A stretch of 64,000 nt of DNA. Source: Microvirga sp. TS319. GTDB taxonomy: Bacteria > Pseudomonadota > Alphaproteobacteria > Rhizobiales > Beijerinckiaceae. This document shows, in pieces, positions 32,923 to 41,388 of this stretch; position 1 is the first letter of the stretch; each line of letters begins with the position of its first letter. Made by a program: the position numbers and the translations under genes. The notes beneath the pieces were generated by a model. It was given only the letters and a program-made list of their open reading frames with translations. It was not told the origin of the DNA and did no database searches. The stretch spans positions 124,001 through 188,000 of the forward strand of contig NZ_JBGGGT010000002.1 of assembly GCF_041276405.1 (NCBI RefSeq), read 5' to 3'.

Positions 32923-35319
32923 ATGGCCGACGCGCGGCATCTTCGTTTTCTGTCGGAGCTCGAGCGCAAGGTGCTCTGGCTATCGACCTGGACGATTCAC
33001 AACGCCAATCACCTGCGCTCCAACGAGGACGGGCTGAAAATCGGCGGGCACCAGGCCTCCTCGGCCTCGCTCTCGACGATCCTGACGGCGCTCTATTTTT
33101 CCGTGCTGCGTCCCGAGGACAGGGTGGCGGTCAAGCCCCATGCGAGCCCGATCTTCCACGCGATCCAATATCTCTTCGACAACCAGACCCGCGAGAAGCT
33201 GGAGAATTTCCGCGCCTACAGGGGCGCGCAATCCTACCCGTCCCGCACCAAGGACGTGGACGACGTGGATTTCTCCACGGGCTCGGTGGGCCTCGGCGTC
33301 GCCCAGACGCTCTTCGCGAGCCTCGTGCAGGATTACGTGAAGGCCCATGGCTGGGCCAAGGACAGGCCCGAAGGCCGCATGATCTCGCTCGTGGGCGATG
33401 CGGAGATGGACGAGGGCAACATCTTCGAGGCGCTGCTGGAAGGCTGGAAGCACGGCGTGCGCAACACCTGGTGGATCGTCGACTACAACCGCCAGAGCCT
33501 GGACGCCGTGATCCGCGAGGGCCTCTGGGAGCGTTTCGAGGCGCTGTTCCGCAATTTCGGCTGGGACGTGGTGATCCTGAAATACGGCTCGCTCATGCAG
33601 GAGGCCTTTGCCGAGCCGGGCGGCGAGCGCTTGCGGGCCTGGATCGATACCTGCCCGAATCAGCTCTATTCCGCGCTCACATTCCAGGGCGGGGCCGCGT
33701 GGAGGAGGCGTCTCCTCGACGATCTCGGCGATCAGGGCCCGGTCACGCGCCTCATCGAGAGGCGTACGGATGAGGAGCTGGCGCGCCTCATGTCCAATCT
33801 CGGCGGGCACGACCTGCCGGGTCTCTTGGACGCCTTCGAGAAAGCGCGGACGCACGACCGCCCGGTCTGCTTCATCGCCTATACGATCAAGGGCTTCGGC
33901 CTGCCGCTGGCCGGCCACAAGGACAACCATTCGGGCCTGCTGACGCCGACCCAGATGGAGGCCTGGCGCGCCACCCAGGGCGTGCGCCCCGGCCATGAAT
34001 GGGACAAGTTCGAGGGCGTCGCGATCCCCCGGGCCGAGCTCGAGGATTTCCTGCGGAAGGTGCCCTTCGTGCAGAAGGGGCGGCGGCGATATTCCGCCCC
34101 GACCGTGCCGGTGCCGGAGAGGCTCTCGTTCCCGGCCAATCCGGCCATGTCGACCCAGCAGGGATTCGGGCTCATCCTCAACGAACTCGCCCGCTCCGAT
34201 CAGGCGCTGGCGGACCGCATCGTCACCACCGCGCCGGACGTGACCGTATCGACCAATCTGGGCGCCTGGGTGAACCGGCGCGGGCTGTTCGCCCGCAACA
34301 GCCTGGTCGACACCTTCAAGAAGGAGCGGATACCCTCGACCTATAACTGGGAGTTCTCGCCGAAGGGCCAGCATCTGGAGCTCGGCATCGCGGAGATGAA
34401 CCTCTTCATCACCCTCTCGGCCCTGGGGCTCTCGCATTCGCTGTTCGGGGAGCGGCTCATTCCCATCGGCACGCTCTACGATCCGTTCATCTATCGCGGC
34501 GCGGACGCGCTGAACTATGCCTGCTACCAGGACGCCCGCTTCATGCTGGTCGCCACGCCCTCCGGCGTGACGCTGGCGCCGGAAGGCGGCGCGCACCAAT
34601 CCATCGGCACGCCGCTCGTCGGCCTGGCGCAGGACGGCCTGGCGTCGTTCGAGCCGGCCTTCGTCGACGAGCTCGCCGTGATCATGCGCTGGGCCTTCGA
34701 CTACATGCAGCGCAACGGGGAAGGCGAGCCGAACGAGACCACGTGGCTTCGCGACGAAACCGGCGGCTCGGTTTACCTGCGCCTCTCCACCCGGACCCTC
34801 GAGCAGCCCCAGCGCCCGATGCCGCAGGAGTTCGCCGACGACATCATGGCCGGGGCCTATTGGCTGCGCAAACCCGGGCCGAACGCCCAGGTGGTCGTCG
34901 CCTATACGGGCGCGGTCGCGCCCGAAGCCATCGAGGCGGTCGGCCTCATGGCCGAGGACCGGCGCGATATCGGCCTGCTCGCCATCACGTCCGCCGACCG
35001 GCTCAACGCGGGCTGGACGGCGGCGCAGCGCGCCCGCGAGCGGGGTCTCGTCCATGCGCGGTCCCATGTGGAGCGCCTGCTGGCCGACGTGCCGCCCCAT
35101 TGCGGGCTCGTGACCGTGATCGACGGCCATCCGGCGACGCTCGCCTGGATGGGCTCCGTCGTGGGCCATCGCACCCGCTCGCTGGGCGTGGAGCATTTCG
35201 GCCAGACGGGCACGATCAAGGATCTCTACCGCCATTTCGGCATCGACGCGCAGGGCATCATCGCGGCGGCCGAGATGATCGCACCGGGCAAGCCGATGCG
35301 GTACCTGAAGGTGGTGTGA
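32923..35319 (+). CDS. Homodimeric-type 2-oxoacid (pyruvate) dehydrogenase E1, AceE/MdeB-like
   Basis: 798 residues with thiamine-diphosphate motif GDAEMDEGNIFEALLEGWKH...NTWWIVDYNRQSLD, the AceE-type substrate word SYPSRTKDVDDVDFSTGSVG and the transketolase-like pyrimidine half (LELGIAEMNLFITLSALG, TPSGVTLAPEGGAHQSIGTP). It decarboxylates pyruvate or 2-oxobutyrate and would acylate a lipoyl E2. It is about 90 residues shorter than E. coli AceE, and no E2/E3 genes are beside it. P. putida MdeB (2-oxobutyrate dehydrogenase) is a plausible homologue; substrate is undecided. Confidence 0.85.
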   Translation: MADARHLRFLSELERKVLWLSTWTIHNANHLRSNEDGLKIGGHQASSASLSTILTALYFSVLRPEDRVAVKPHASPIFHAIQYLFDNQTREKLENFRAYRGAQSYPSRTKDVDDVDFSTGSVGLGVAQTLFASLVQDYVKAHGWAKDRPEGRMISLVGDAEMDEGNIFEALLEGWKHGVRNTWWIVDYNRQSLDAVIREGLWERFEALFRNFGWDVVILKYGSLMQEAFAEPGGERLRAWIDTCPNQLYSALTFQGGAAWRRRLLDDLGDQGPVTRLIERRTDEELARLMSNLGGHDLPGLLDAFEKARTHDRPVCFIAYTIKGFGLPLAGHKDNHSGLLTPTQMEAWRATQGVRPGHEWDKFEGVAIPRAELEDFLRKVPFVQKGRRRYSAPTVPVPERLSFPANPAMSTQQGFGLILNELARSDQALADRIVTTAPDVTVSTNLGAWVNRRGLFARNSLVDTFKKERIPSTYNWEFSPKGQHLELGIAEMNLFITLSALGLSHSLFGERLIPIGTLYDPFIYRGADALNYACYQDARFMLVATPSGVTLAPEGGAHQSIGTPLVGLAQDGLASFEPAFVDELAVIMRWAFDYMQRNGEGEPNETTWLRDETGGSVYLRLSTRTLEQPQRPMPQEFADDIMAGAYWLRKPGPNAQVVVAYTGAVAPEAIEAVGLMAEDRRDIGLLAITSADRLNAGWTAAQRARERGLVHARSHVERLLADVPPHCGLVTVIDGHPATLAWMGSVVGHRTRSLGVEHFGQTGTIKDLYRHFGIDAQGIIAAAEMIAPGKPMRYLKVV

Positions 35320-35328
35320 CGCCCTTTA

Positions 35329-35564
35329 CAGCGTCGGACGTGACATCGAACTCACGTCCGATGCTTCAACATTTTGGAACTCACGTCCGATGCTTCAACA
35401 TTTTGATCTTGAGCATCTTTTCGCGCAAACCGGGTCCCACTTTCCGCGCTCGATGCTCCACGCCTTCAGTGGCGCATCGTTTGAGCGGACCCGAAGGGCC
35501 GTGTCCGTGAAAACCGGGTCCACTTTTCGCTAGCGCGGCCCGCCGGGTCCTCACGATGCGCTAG
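35329..35564. repeat. Large composite hairpin repeat (236 bp)
   Basis: Contains GCGTCGGACGTGACATCGAA, two direct copies of GAACTCACGTCCGATGCTTC plus ACATTTTG (a tandem duplication), a GAGCATCTTTTCGCGCAAAC hairpin, and the segment AGCGGACCCGAAGGGCC/CTAGCGCGGCCCGCCGGGTCC shared with 26950-27048. Ends GATGCGCTAG, whose CTAG gives the stop codon of the convergent LysE gene. Confidence 0.88.
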
Positions 35565-36187
35565 GACTGCCCCGCCTTCAGGGCCACGGTGGCGATGCCG
35601 GCGCCGATCAGCAGGCTGCCGCCGGTCTTGTTGACGAGGCCGATCGTGCGCGGGTTGCGGATGATCCGACGGGCCCGCGCGGCGACGAGCGCATACGCGA
35701 AGACGTTCGCGAAGGCCAGGATCAGGAAGGTCGCGGCGCACAGGCTCACCTGCGGCAGAAAGGCGAGCTTCGGGTCGATGAACTGCGGCAGGAAGGCCAC
35801 GAAGAACACGAGGCCCTTCGGGTTGAGGGCCGTCACGAGCCAGGCGTGGCCGAGCATTTTCAGGGATGAGGTCGCGTCCGTGCGGGGCGTCACGTCGAGG
35901 CTTCCGCCAGCGCGCCAGAGCTTGATACCGAGCCAGACGAGATAGGCGGCCCCGATCCATTTGAGGATCGTGAACACCGTTGCCGATGCGGCCAGCAGCG
36001 CGCCGAGGCCCAGAAGAGACAGCGTCATGGCCGTGAAGTCGCCGAGCGCGACGCCGGCCGCCATGGGCAGGGCCGTGCGCCAGCCTTGTCCGAGCGCATA
36101 GGAGACGACCAGCAGAATGGTCGGCCCCGGGATGACGAGCAGCACGGCGGCGGCTGCCGTAAAGGCAAGCCAGGTTTCAAAGGGCAC
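35561..36187 (-). CDS. LysE/RhtB-family amino acid exporter
   Basis: 208 residues and about six transmembrane helices; LysE marks are VIPGPTILLVVSYALGQGWR and ALNPKGLVFFVAFLPQFIDP. It likely exports an amino acid or related metabolite. Starts with GTG 36187 after GGAGAGGAG. Its stop codon is in the CTAG of the adjacent hairpin repeat. Confidence 0.9.
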   Translation of the reverse strand: MPFETWLAFTAAAAVLLVIPGPTILLVVSYALGQGWRTALPMAAGVALGDFTAMTLSLLGLGALLAASATVFTILKWIGAAYLVWLGIKLWRAGGSLDVTPRTDATSSLKMLGHAWLVTALNPKGLVFFVAFLPQFIDPKLAFLPQVSLCAATFLILAFANVFAYALVAARARRIIRNPRTIGLVNKTGGSLLIGAGIATVALKAGQS

Positions 36188-36354
36188 GACCGTTCTCCTC
36201 TCCGGATCACCGGAACTCAGCCACAGAACGCCGGGCCTGTCGAGGGGAGGGGCGATTTTGCCGGCAAAGCGTCACCCGGCGGCAGAAGGGTTTGCCGCTC
36301 AAGGGATCGCGTGGTAACTCGCGAGGCGAAATTACGAGAGAACCAAGCATTCCG

Positions 36355-38139
36355 ATGGCCCGCACACGTCCGATCCGCGGCAGCACCGCCCCCCTGGTCA
36401 AGCGCCTCTGGCGCGAATGGATGCGTCCGCATTCCAGGGCCCTGGTGGCTGTGCTCGTGTTCGTCGGGCTCGTGTCGGGCGCGACGGGGCTCTACCCGGT
36501 TCTCATCAAGGCGGCTTTCGACGCCTTCGACACGAAGGATATGACGGCGATCTACCTCGCGCCGCTCTTCGTGATCGCGGTCACCTCCGTGAAGGGCTTT
36601 TCCCTCCTGGCGCTCACCATCCTGACCAACAAGGTGGTGACGCGCATCGAGGCGGACATGCAGACCAGGCTCTACGGCCACATGATCGAGGCGGATCTCG
36701 CCCAGATCGGGCGGGAGAGCCCAGCTGCGCTGACCCAGCGCTTCACCACCGACTTCATGTTCATCAAGGAGGCGCTGACCCGCCTCTCCACCGTGTTCCT
36801 GCGCGAGGTCTCCACGGTGATCGCCCTGGTGGGCGCGATGATCTGGATCGACCCGATGATGACGCTGGTGGCCGGCATCACCATGCCGTTCTTCATCTAT
36901 CCGGTCGAGAAGATCGGCCGCAAGCTGCGCCGCGTCGCCACGTCCACCCAGGAGCAGACCGGCCAGATGGCGGGGCTCATCACGGAGAGCCTCGCCGGTA
37001 CCCGCTTCGCCAAGACCTACCGGCTGGAGGGCTATCTCAAGGACAAGGCGGCCAGCACCTTCGACGAGATCCGCCGCCTGCGCATGAAGGGCGCGAATGC
37101 CCGCGGGCGCCTCGATCCCCTGCTCGAGGTCGGCGGCGGCGTCGCCGTGGCGGCGGTGCTCGTGCTGATTGGCCAGCGCATCCTCTCCAACAGCAGCACC
37201 GTCGGCGATTTCACGGGCTTCGTCAGCGCGCTCCTCCTCGCGGCTCAGCCGATCCGGGCGCTCGGCAATCTCAACGCCATCGTGCAGGAGGCCGCCGCCG
37301 CCCTGCAGCGCACCTTCACGGTCATGGACGAGGCTCCCCTGATCAAGGACAGGCCGGATGCGAAGCCGCTCGCCCTGAAAGGCGGCGAGATCCGCTTCTC
37401 CGACCTCTCTTTCTCCTATACGGGCAATGCAATCGCCGTGGACGGCGTCGACTTCGCGGCGGAGGCCGGCAGCACCACCGCCCTCGTCGGACGCTCAGGC
37501 TCCGGCAAGTCGACCCTGCTCTCCCTCGTGCCGCGTCTGTACGACGTGACGGGCGGCGCGATCCTCATCGACGGCCAGGACATCCGCGACGTGACGCTGG
37601 CGAGCCTGCGCCAGGCCATCGCGGTGGTGAGCCAGGACGTGGTGCTCTTCGACGACACCATCCGGGCCAATATCGCCTTCGGTCGTCCCGGCGCCACCGA
37701 GGAGGAGATCGTCGATGCCGCCAAGGCCGCGGCCGCCCACGACTTCATCATGAAGCAGCCGAACGGCTACGACACCATGGTCGGCCCCGGCGGCGGACGG
37801 CTTTCGGGCGGCGAGCGCCAGCGCGTGTCGCTGGCCCGCGCCTTCCTGAAGAACGCCCCGATCCTGCTGCTGGACGAGGCCACGAGCGCGCTCGATTCGG
37901 AATCCGAGCGCCTGGTGCAGGCCGCCATCGGCAAGCTCATGAAGGGCCGCACGACCCTGGTCATCGCCCATCGCCTCTCGACCGTGCGCGACGCGGACAA
38001 GATCGTCGTGATGGAAGCGGGACGCGTCATCGAGATGGGGCCGCACGAGGCCCTGATCGCCAGGGGGGGCACCTATGCCCGCCTGCACCGGCTGCAATTG
38101 TCGGACGATCTGGAGCCGAGCTGGGCGGCAAATTCCTGA
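36355..38139 (+). CDS. MsbA-like ABC exporter (membrane and ATPase fused)
   Basis: 594 residues: type IV ABC exporter membrane domain (six helices, about 20-310) followed by an ATPase with Walker A VGRSGSGKSTLLS, Q-loop VVSQDVVLFDDTI, signature RLSGGERQRVSLARAF, Walker B ILLLDEATSALDS and H-loop VIAHRLSTV. It functions as a homodimer, exporting lipid or hydrophobic compounds. Resemblance to MsbA and the nearby lipid A genes make a lipid flippase attractive but unproven. ATG 36355 starts the conserved basic N-terminus; the ribosome site is weak. Confidence 0.9.
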   Translation: MARTRPIRGSTAPLVKRLWREWMRPHSRALVAVLVFVGLVSGATGLYPVLIKAAFDAFDTKDMTAIYLAPLFVIAVTSVKGFSLLALTILTNKVVTRIEADMQTRLYGHMIEADLAQIGRESPAALTQRFTTDFMFIKEALTRLSTVFLREVSTVIALVGAMIWIDPMMTLVAGITMPFFIYPVEKIGRKLRRVATSTQEQTGQMAGLITESLAGTRFAKTYRLEGYLKDKAASTFDEIRRLRMKGANARGRLDPLLEVGGGVAVAAVLVLIGQRILSNSSTVGDFTGFVSALLLAAQPIRALGNLNAIVQEAAAALQRTFTVMDEAPLIKDRPDAKPLALKGGEIRFSDLSFSYTGNAIAVDGVDFAAEAGSTTALVGRSGSGKSTLLSLVPRLYDVTGGAILIDGQDIRDVTLASLRQAIAVVSQDVVLFDDTIRANIAFGRPGATEEEIVDAAKAAAAHDFIMKQPNGYDTMVGPGGGRLSGGERQRVSLARAFLKNAPILLLDEATSALDSESERLVQAAIGKLMKGRTTLVIAHRLSTVRDADKIVVMEAGRVIEMGPHEALIARGGTYARLHRLQLSDDLEPSWAANS

Positions 38140-38198
38140 GCCCGGACGCTTCGACGCAAGGCCTTGTCGGGCCCGGATAGCGCCAGGCTTTCCCGCGA

Positions 38199-38311
38199 GA
38201 GCATCGGACGTGAAAAGTGGAACCCACTTTTGGGATCGATCCGATGCTCCCTTCTTGGAAAGAGCGCATCGTCCTTGCGAAAAACCGGGACCACTTTTTC
38301 GCACGATGCGA
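38199..38311. repeat. 113-bp double-hairpin repeat
   Basis: GAGCATCGGACGTGAAAAGT, first hairpin with AACCCACTTTTGGGATCGATC, then CTTGGAAAGAGCGCATCGTC and CACTTTTTCGCACGATGCG. It lies between two convergent genes (ABC exporter and phosphatase). Confidence 0.9.
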
Positions 38312-38344
38312 CAGGGGGCGCGGGGAACGGGCGGCCGTCCGCCG

Positions 38345-39067
38345 CTATTCCCGCCGCATGATCTTGTCCACGAGCAGGTTCGACCAGTAGCCCGGGCGGA
38401 ACTCCCGCTCGAGGGCCTTGGCGTCGTAGACGGTTTCCAGCCAGGTCAGGAACGATAGGCCCCTGGCCGCGCCGTCGCGGCGATAGGCGTCGAAAAACGC
38501 ATCGAGGATGCCGGTCTTCGAGAACCGGAAATGGCCGTAGCGCATGTGGAGCTGCCGCTGGGCCTCGTCCACGCTCCGGCCCTCGTGCAGGATGAGATAG
38601 AGCGCCGCCATGAAGCCCGCCCGGTCGGCCCCGGACTTGCAGTGCATCACGGCCGGATATTCGATGCGCTCGAAAAAGTCCTTGGCCGTGAGGAGGGACT
38701 TCCGGTCCGGTGCGCCGCGGGAGCGGATGACGAATTCCACGAGATTGATGCCCAGGCGCTCGCAGGCTTCCTTCTGAAGCTGCCAGGAGCCGTGCTCGTG
38801 CCCACCGCGCAGGTTCACGATGGTGCGCACGCCTTTCTTCTTGAGCGCCTCGATCTGGTGCGGGGCCGGCTGGGCCGTGCGCCAGAGCCGGTCGGTGACC
38901 CGGTGCTTGTTCAGGTAGACCAGGCGGAAGACTCCATGGTCGACGAGGAGCATGTTGGCCCAGGCGCACAAGCGGCCAAAGGTGCCCTGGACGGGTTTAT
39001 CCCATCGGGCGATGCGAGCCATGCGTCGTGCGCGACGAACGGCAGGTCTGCGGAACCTGTTGAGCAC
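38345..39067 (-). CDS. Cysteine-based dual-specificity/tyrosine phosphatase-like protein
   Basis: 240 residues with the P-loop HCKSGADRAG at 142-151 (catalytic Cys143, Arg149) and the preceding RTIVNLRGGHEHGSW of bacterial dual-specificity phosphatases. The basic N-terminal 25 residues are unusual. GTG 39067 begins the longest supported frame; ATG 39022 (residue 16) is an alternative. Substrate unknown; related proteins in rhizobia have been linked to phospholipids, which is compatible with the nearby envelope genes but is inference. Confidence 0.85.
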   Translation of the reverse strand: MLNRFRRPAVRRARRMARIARWDKPVQGTFGRLCAWANMLLVDHGVFRLVYLNKHRVTDRLWRTAQPAPHQIEALKKKGVRTIVNLRGGHEHGSWQLQKEACERLGINLVEFVIRSRGAPDRKSLLTAKDFFERIEYPAVMHCKSGADRAGFMAALYLILHEGRSVDEAQRQLHMRYGHFRFSKTGILDAFFDAYRRDGAARGLSFLTWLETVYDAKALEREFRPGYWSNLLVDKIMRRE

Positions 39068-39379
39068 GTTGATCCGGTCTCGAAATCGTATTCTGCCAGT
39101 GAGATCAGGAGCCTTGGGGGCGCCGGGTTGGCCCTTATCGACGATCGAAATGGATTAATCAATCGGCTGCCCTCTTAACCTTTGCCGCAGGTTCTGTCAT
39201 CGTGCGGCGATCAGGAAAGAGCCGGGACGCAACCAATCGGTTGCCGCTGAGGCCCCCGTCGTGTAAGGGGAGCGTTCCGATACAACCCTCCTTGACGAAA
39301 AGAGCGGCTGGATCTGGGCCTGATAGGGTCCGGTGGCGGCGGAATCGTTGAGAGTCAAGCATTTCAGGAGAGCGGCGTC
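39068..39379. promoter_or_regulatory. Intergenic region carrying the acpXL promoter
   Basis: 312 bases between the divergent phosphatase and acpXL. No gene or hairpin repeat is present. TTTCAGGAGAGCGGCGTC directly before the acpXL ATG is a strong ribosome site. The region should hold the promoter of the long-chain lipid A operon, but I cannot point to exact -35/-10 boxes. Confidence 0.5.
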
Positions 39380-39661
39380 ATGTCGTCCACCTTCGAGACC
39401 GTCGCCGGCATCATTTCAGAGACCGCCGACATCCCGCGCGAGCAGATCACGCCCGAGAGCCACGCCATCGACGATCTGGGCATCGACTCGCTCGCCTTCC
39501 TCGATATCGCGTTCGCCGTCGACAAGGCCTTCGGGATCAAGCTGCCCCTCGAGCAGTGGACCCAGGAAGTCAACGAGGGCAAGGCTCCGGCCGAGGAATA
39601 CTTCGTTCTCAAGAACCTCGTGGCGCGCATCGACGCGCTCGTCGCCGCCAAGCAGGCTTGA
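39380..39661 (+). CDS. acpXL: Acyl carrier protein AcpXL for very-long-chain fatty acid transfer to lipid A
   Basis: 93 residues; phosphopantetheine site Ser37 in [20 protein letters not shown]. The longer acidic C-terminal half with [14 protein letters not shown] is characteristic of AcpXL rather than AcpP. It carries the 27-hydroxyoctacosanoyl-type chain during synthesis and transfer to lipid A. It heads the operon acpXL-fabZ-fabF2-fabF1-fabG. Confidence 0.95.
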   Translation: MSSTFETVAGIISETADIPREQITPESHAIDDLGIDSLAFLDIAFAVDKAFGIKLPLEQWTQEVNEGKAPAEEYFVLKNLVARIDALVAAKQA

Positions 39662-39687
39662 AGCACCACAAGATTTCCATCCCGGTG

Positions 39688-39713
39688 GGCCGGACCGACC
39701 TGAGGCCGGCCCG
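39688..39713 (+). other. Intercistronic hairpin after acpXL
   Basis: GGGCCGG (39688-39694) pairs with CCGGCCC (39707-39713). No T run. Located 27 bases after the acpXL stop and 84 before fabZ, a position where partial termination or mRNA protection would let the carrier protein be made in excess over the enzymes. Confidence 0.45.
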
Positions 39714-39796
39714 AAGAGGCGATCCATTCCAGAGCCCCGCCTCATGGATTCCTTTTCCTGGACCGCCCGCCGGGAACGATAGAGACCGGGATCGGG

Positions 39797-40264
39797 ATGC
39801 GCCTCGAATATTTTGAAATGATCGACCGGGTGGTGTCCCTCGACCGCGACGCGAAGCGGATCGAGGTGACCTCCACGGTGCCGCAGGAAAGCCCCGTCTT
39901 CGAAGGGCATTTCCCCGGACATCCTCTCGTGCCCGGCGTCCTGCTCACCGAGACCATGGCCCAGGCCTCCGGCTATCTCGTGCTCGGCCTCATGGGCTTC
40001 ACCCACATGCCGTTCCTCATGGCCGTGGACAAGGCGCGTTTTCGCACCTTCGTGGGCCCCGGCGCGGTGCTCACGGTTCAGGCCCAGCTGGAGCATGAAG
40101 GCTCGGGCTATGCAGTGACCAAGGCCAAGATTCTGGCCGAGGGCAAGCCGATCTGCGATGCTGAGCTGCGGTTCAGGATCATGCCTTTCCCGAACGGCAT
40201 GGACGGCCAGATGCGGGCTCAGGCCCAGCGCATCGGCCTGATAGGGGAGATCCAGGATGCGTGA
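39797..40264 (+). CDS. fabZXL: 3-hydroxyacyl-ACP dehydratase (FabZ-like, lipid A long-chain pathway)
   Basis: 155 residues with the hot-dog active site FEGHFPGHPLVPGVLLTETMAQ: His38/His42 and catalytic Glu52. It dehydrates 3-hydroxyacyl chains on AcpXL. It overlaps the start of the next gene by eight bases, indicating coupling. Confidence 0.92.
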   Translation: MRLEYFEMIDRVVSLDRDAKRIEVTSTVPQESPVFEGHFPGHPLVPGVLLTETMAQASGYLVLGLMGFTHMPFLMAVDKARFRTFVGPGAVLTVQAQLEHEGSGYAVTKAKILAEGKPICDAELRFRIMPFPNGMDGQMRAQAQRIGLIGEIQDA

Positions 40265-41375
40265 CGTCGTGATCACCGGAATCGGCATCGTCTCCTGCGC
40301 GGGAGAGGGCCTGGACGTGCATCTGGCCGCGTTGTCCGGCACACCGAACACGGACGACGAGACTTTCGCGCCCCATCCCGTTCATCGGGCGAGGGCGCTG
40401 GAATGGGACCGCCAGATCCCGAAGAAATCCGACCAGCGGCAGATGGAGGCCTGGCAGAGGCTCGGCTGCTATGCCGCAGGCCTGGCCCTCGACTCGGCGG
40501 GAGCGAAGGACGATGCGGGGCTTAAAAGCCGCATGCAGCTCATCGTTTCGGCCGGGGGAGGCGAACGCGATTACGCGGTCGACGGGCAGATCCTGACGGG
40601 CCTCCGGACGGCCGGGGATCCTGGCGTGTTTCTCAACGAGCGCCTGATGGGCGACCTGCGGCCCACGCTCTTTCTCGCTCAGCTCTCGAACCTGCTCGCG
40701 GGCAACATCTCCATCGTGCATGGCGTCACGGGCGGATCGCGCACCTTCATGGGCGAGGAATCGAGCGGCGTGGACGCCATCCGCATCGCCCGTCAGCGCA
40801 TCGCCTCGGGCCAGGACGACATCTTCCTCGTCGGCGGCGCCTACAATGCCGAGCGACCCGACGTGCTGCTGATCTACGAGATGGGCGGATTCCTCTGGAA
40901 GAAGCCCTATCGGCCGGTCTGGAGCCGCCCCGCGGAAGGCGGCGGCATGATTCTCGGTTCGGCCGCCTGCTTCCTGGTGCTCGAAGCCCGCGACCATGCG
41001 CAAGAGCGTGGCGCCAAGCCGCTCGCCGCCCTCGCGGGCGTCGCTTCGGATCGCTCCCGCCGCCAGCCCGGCAGCGTCGAGCAGGCGCTCCACGGCCTTT
41101 CCGCGCAGCTTCAGGCGAAGCCCGACGTCGTGATCTCCGGCGCGACCGGCGTAAAGGGTATCACGGAAGAGGAGCAGGCCGCTCTGAGGGACATCGCTCC
41201 GGGGGCCGCCATCCACGCGACTGGCGACCTGATCGGCCATGCCATGGAGGCTCAGGCGCCCGCGGGCGTGGCGCTCGCGGCGGGCCTCATCGCGCAGGCC
41301 AAGGCAAACGACGCCCTCGTGACCTCGGTCGGTCACTGGCGCGGCGAAGGCGCCCTGCGGCTCACCAAGGCTTGA
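40257..41375 (+). CDS. fabF2XL: Ketosynthase-like protein lacking the catalytic cysteine (FabF2XL, chain-length-factor-like)
   Basis: 372 residues of the thiolase/ketosynthase fold (DVVITGIGIVSCAGEG). Aligned on the partner's TACSSG, this protein reads GEESSGVDAI: Glu168 takes the place of Cys. The first active His region is also gone (GATGVKG), while IGHAMEAQ keeps the second His. The pattern resembles chain-length factors or KSQ decarboxylases of polyketide synthases. It probably forms a heterodimer with FabF1XL, 13 bases downstream, to set chain length; this role is inference. Confidence 0.9.
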   Translation: MRDVVITGIGIVSCAGEGLDVHLAALSGTPNTDDETFAPHPVHRARALEWDRQIPKKSDQRQMEAWQRLGCYAAGLALDSAGAKDDAGLKSRMQLIVSAGGGERDYAVDGQILTGLRTAGDPGVFLNERLMGDLRPTLFLAQLSNLLAGNISIVHGVTGGSRTFMGEESSGVDAIRIARQRIASGQDDIFLVGGAYNAERPDVLLIYEMGGFLWKKPYRPVWSRPAEGGGMILGSAACFLVLEARDHAQERGAKPLAALAGVASDRSRRQPGSVEQALHGLSAQLQAKPDVVISGATGVKGITEEEQAALRDIAPGAAIHATGDLIGHAMEAQAPAGVALAAGLIAQAKANDALVTSVGHWRGEGALRLTKA

Positions 41376-41388
41376 ACAGGAGAACGGC

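Noticed and set aside
32980..35235. 751-codon open frame antisense to the E1 gene
   Set aside because: No domain pattern, Arg/His/Gly-rich composition typical of an antisense frame, and the plus strand encodes a clear thiamine enzyme.
36417..38180. 587-codon frame overlapping the ABC exporter
   Set aside because: Out-of-frame reading of the exporter gene; low-complexity Arg/Gly composition.
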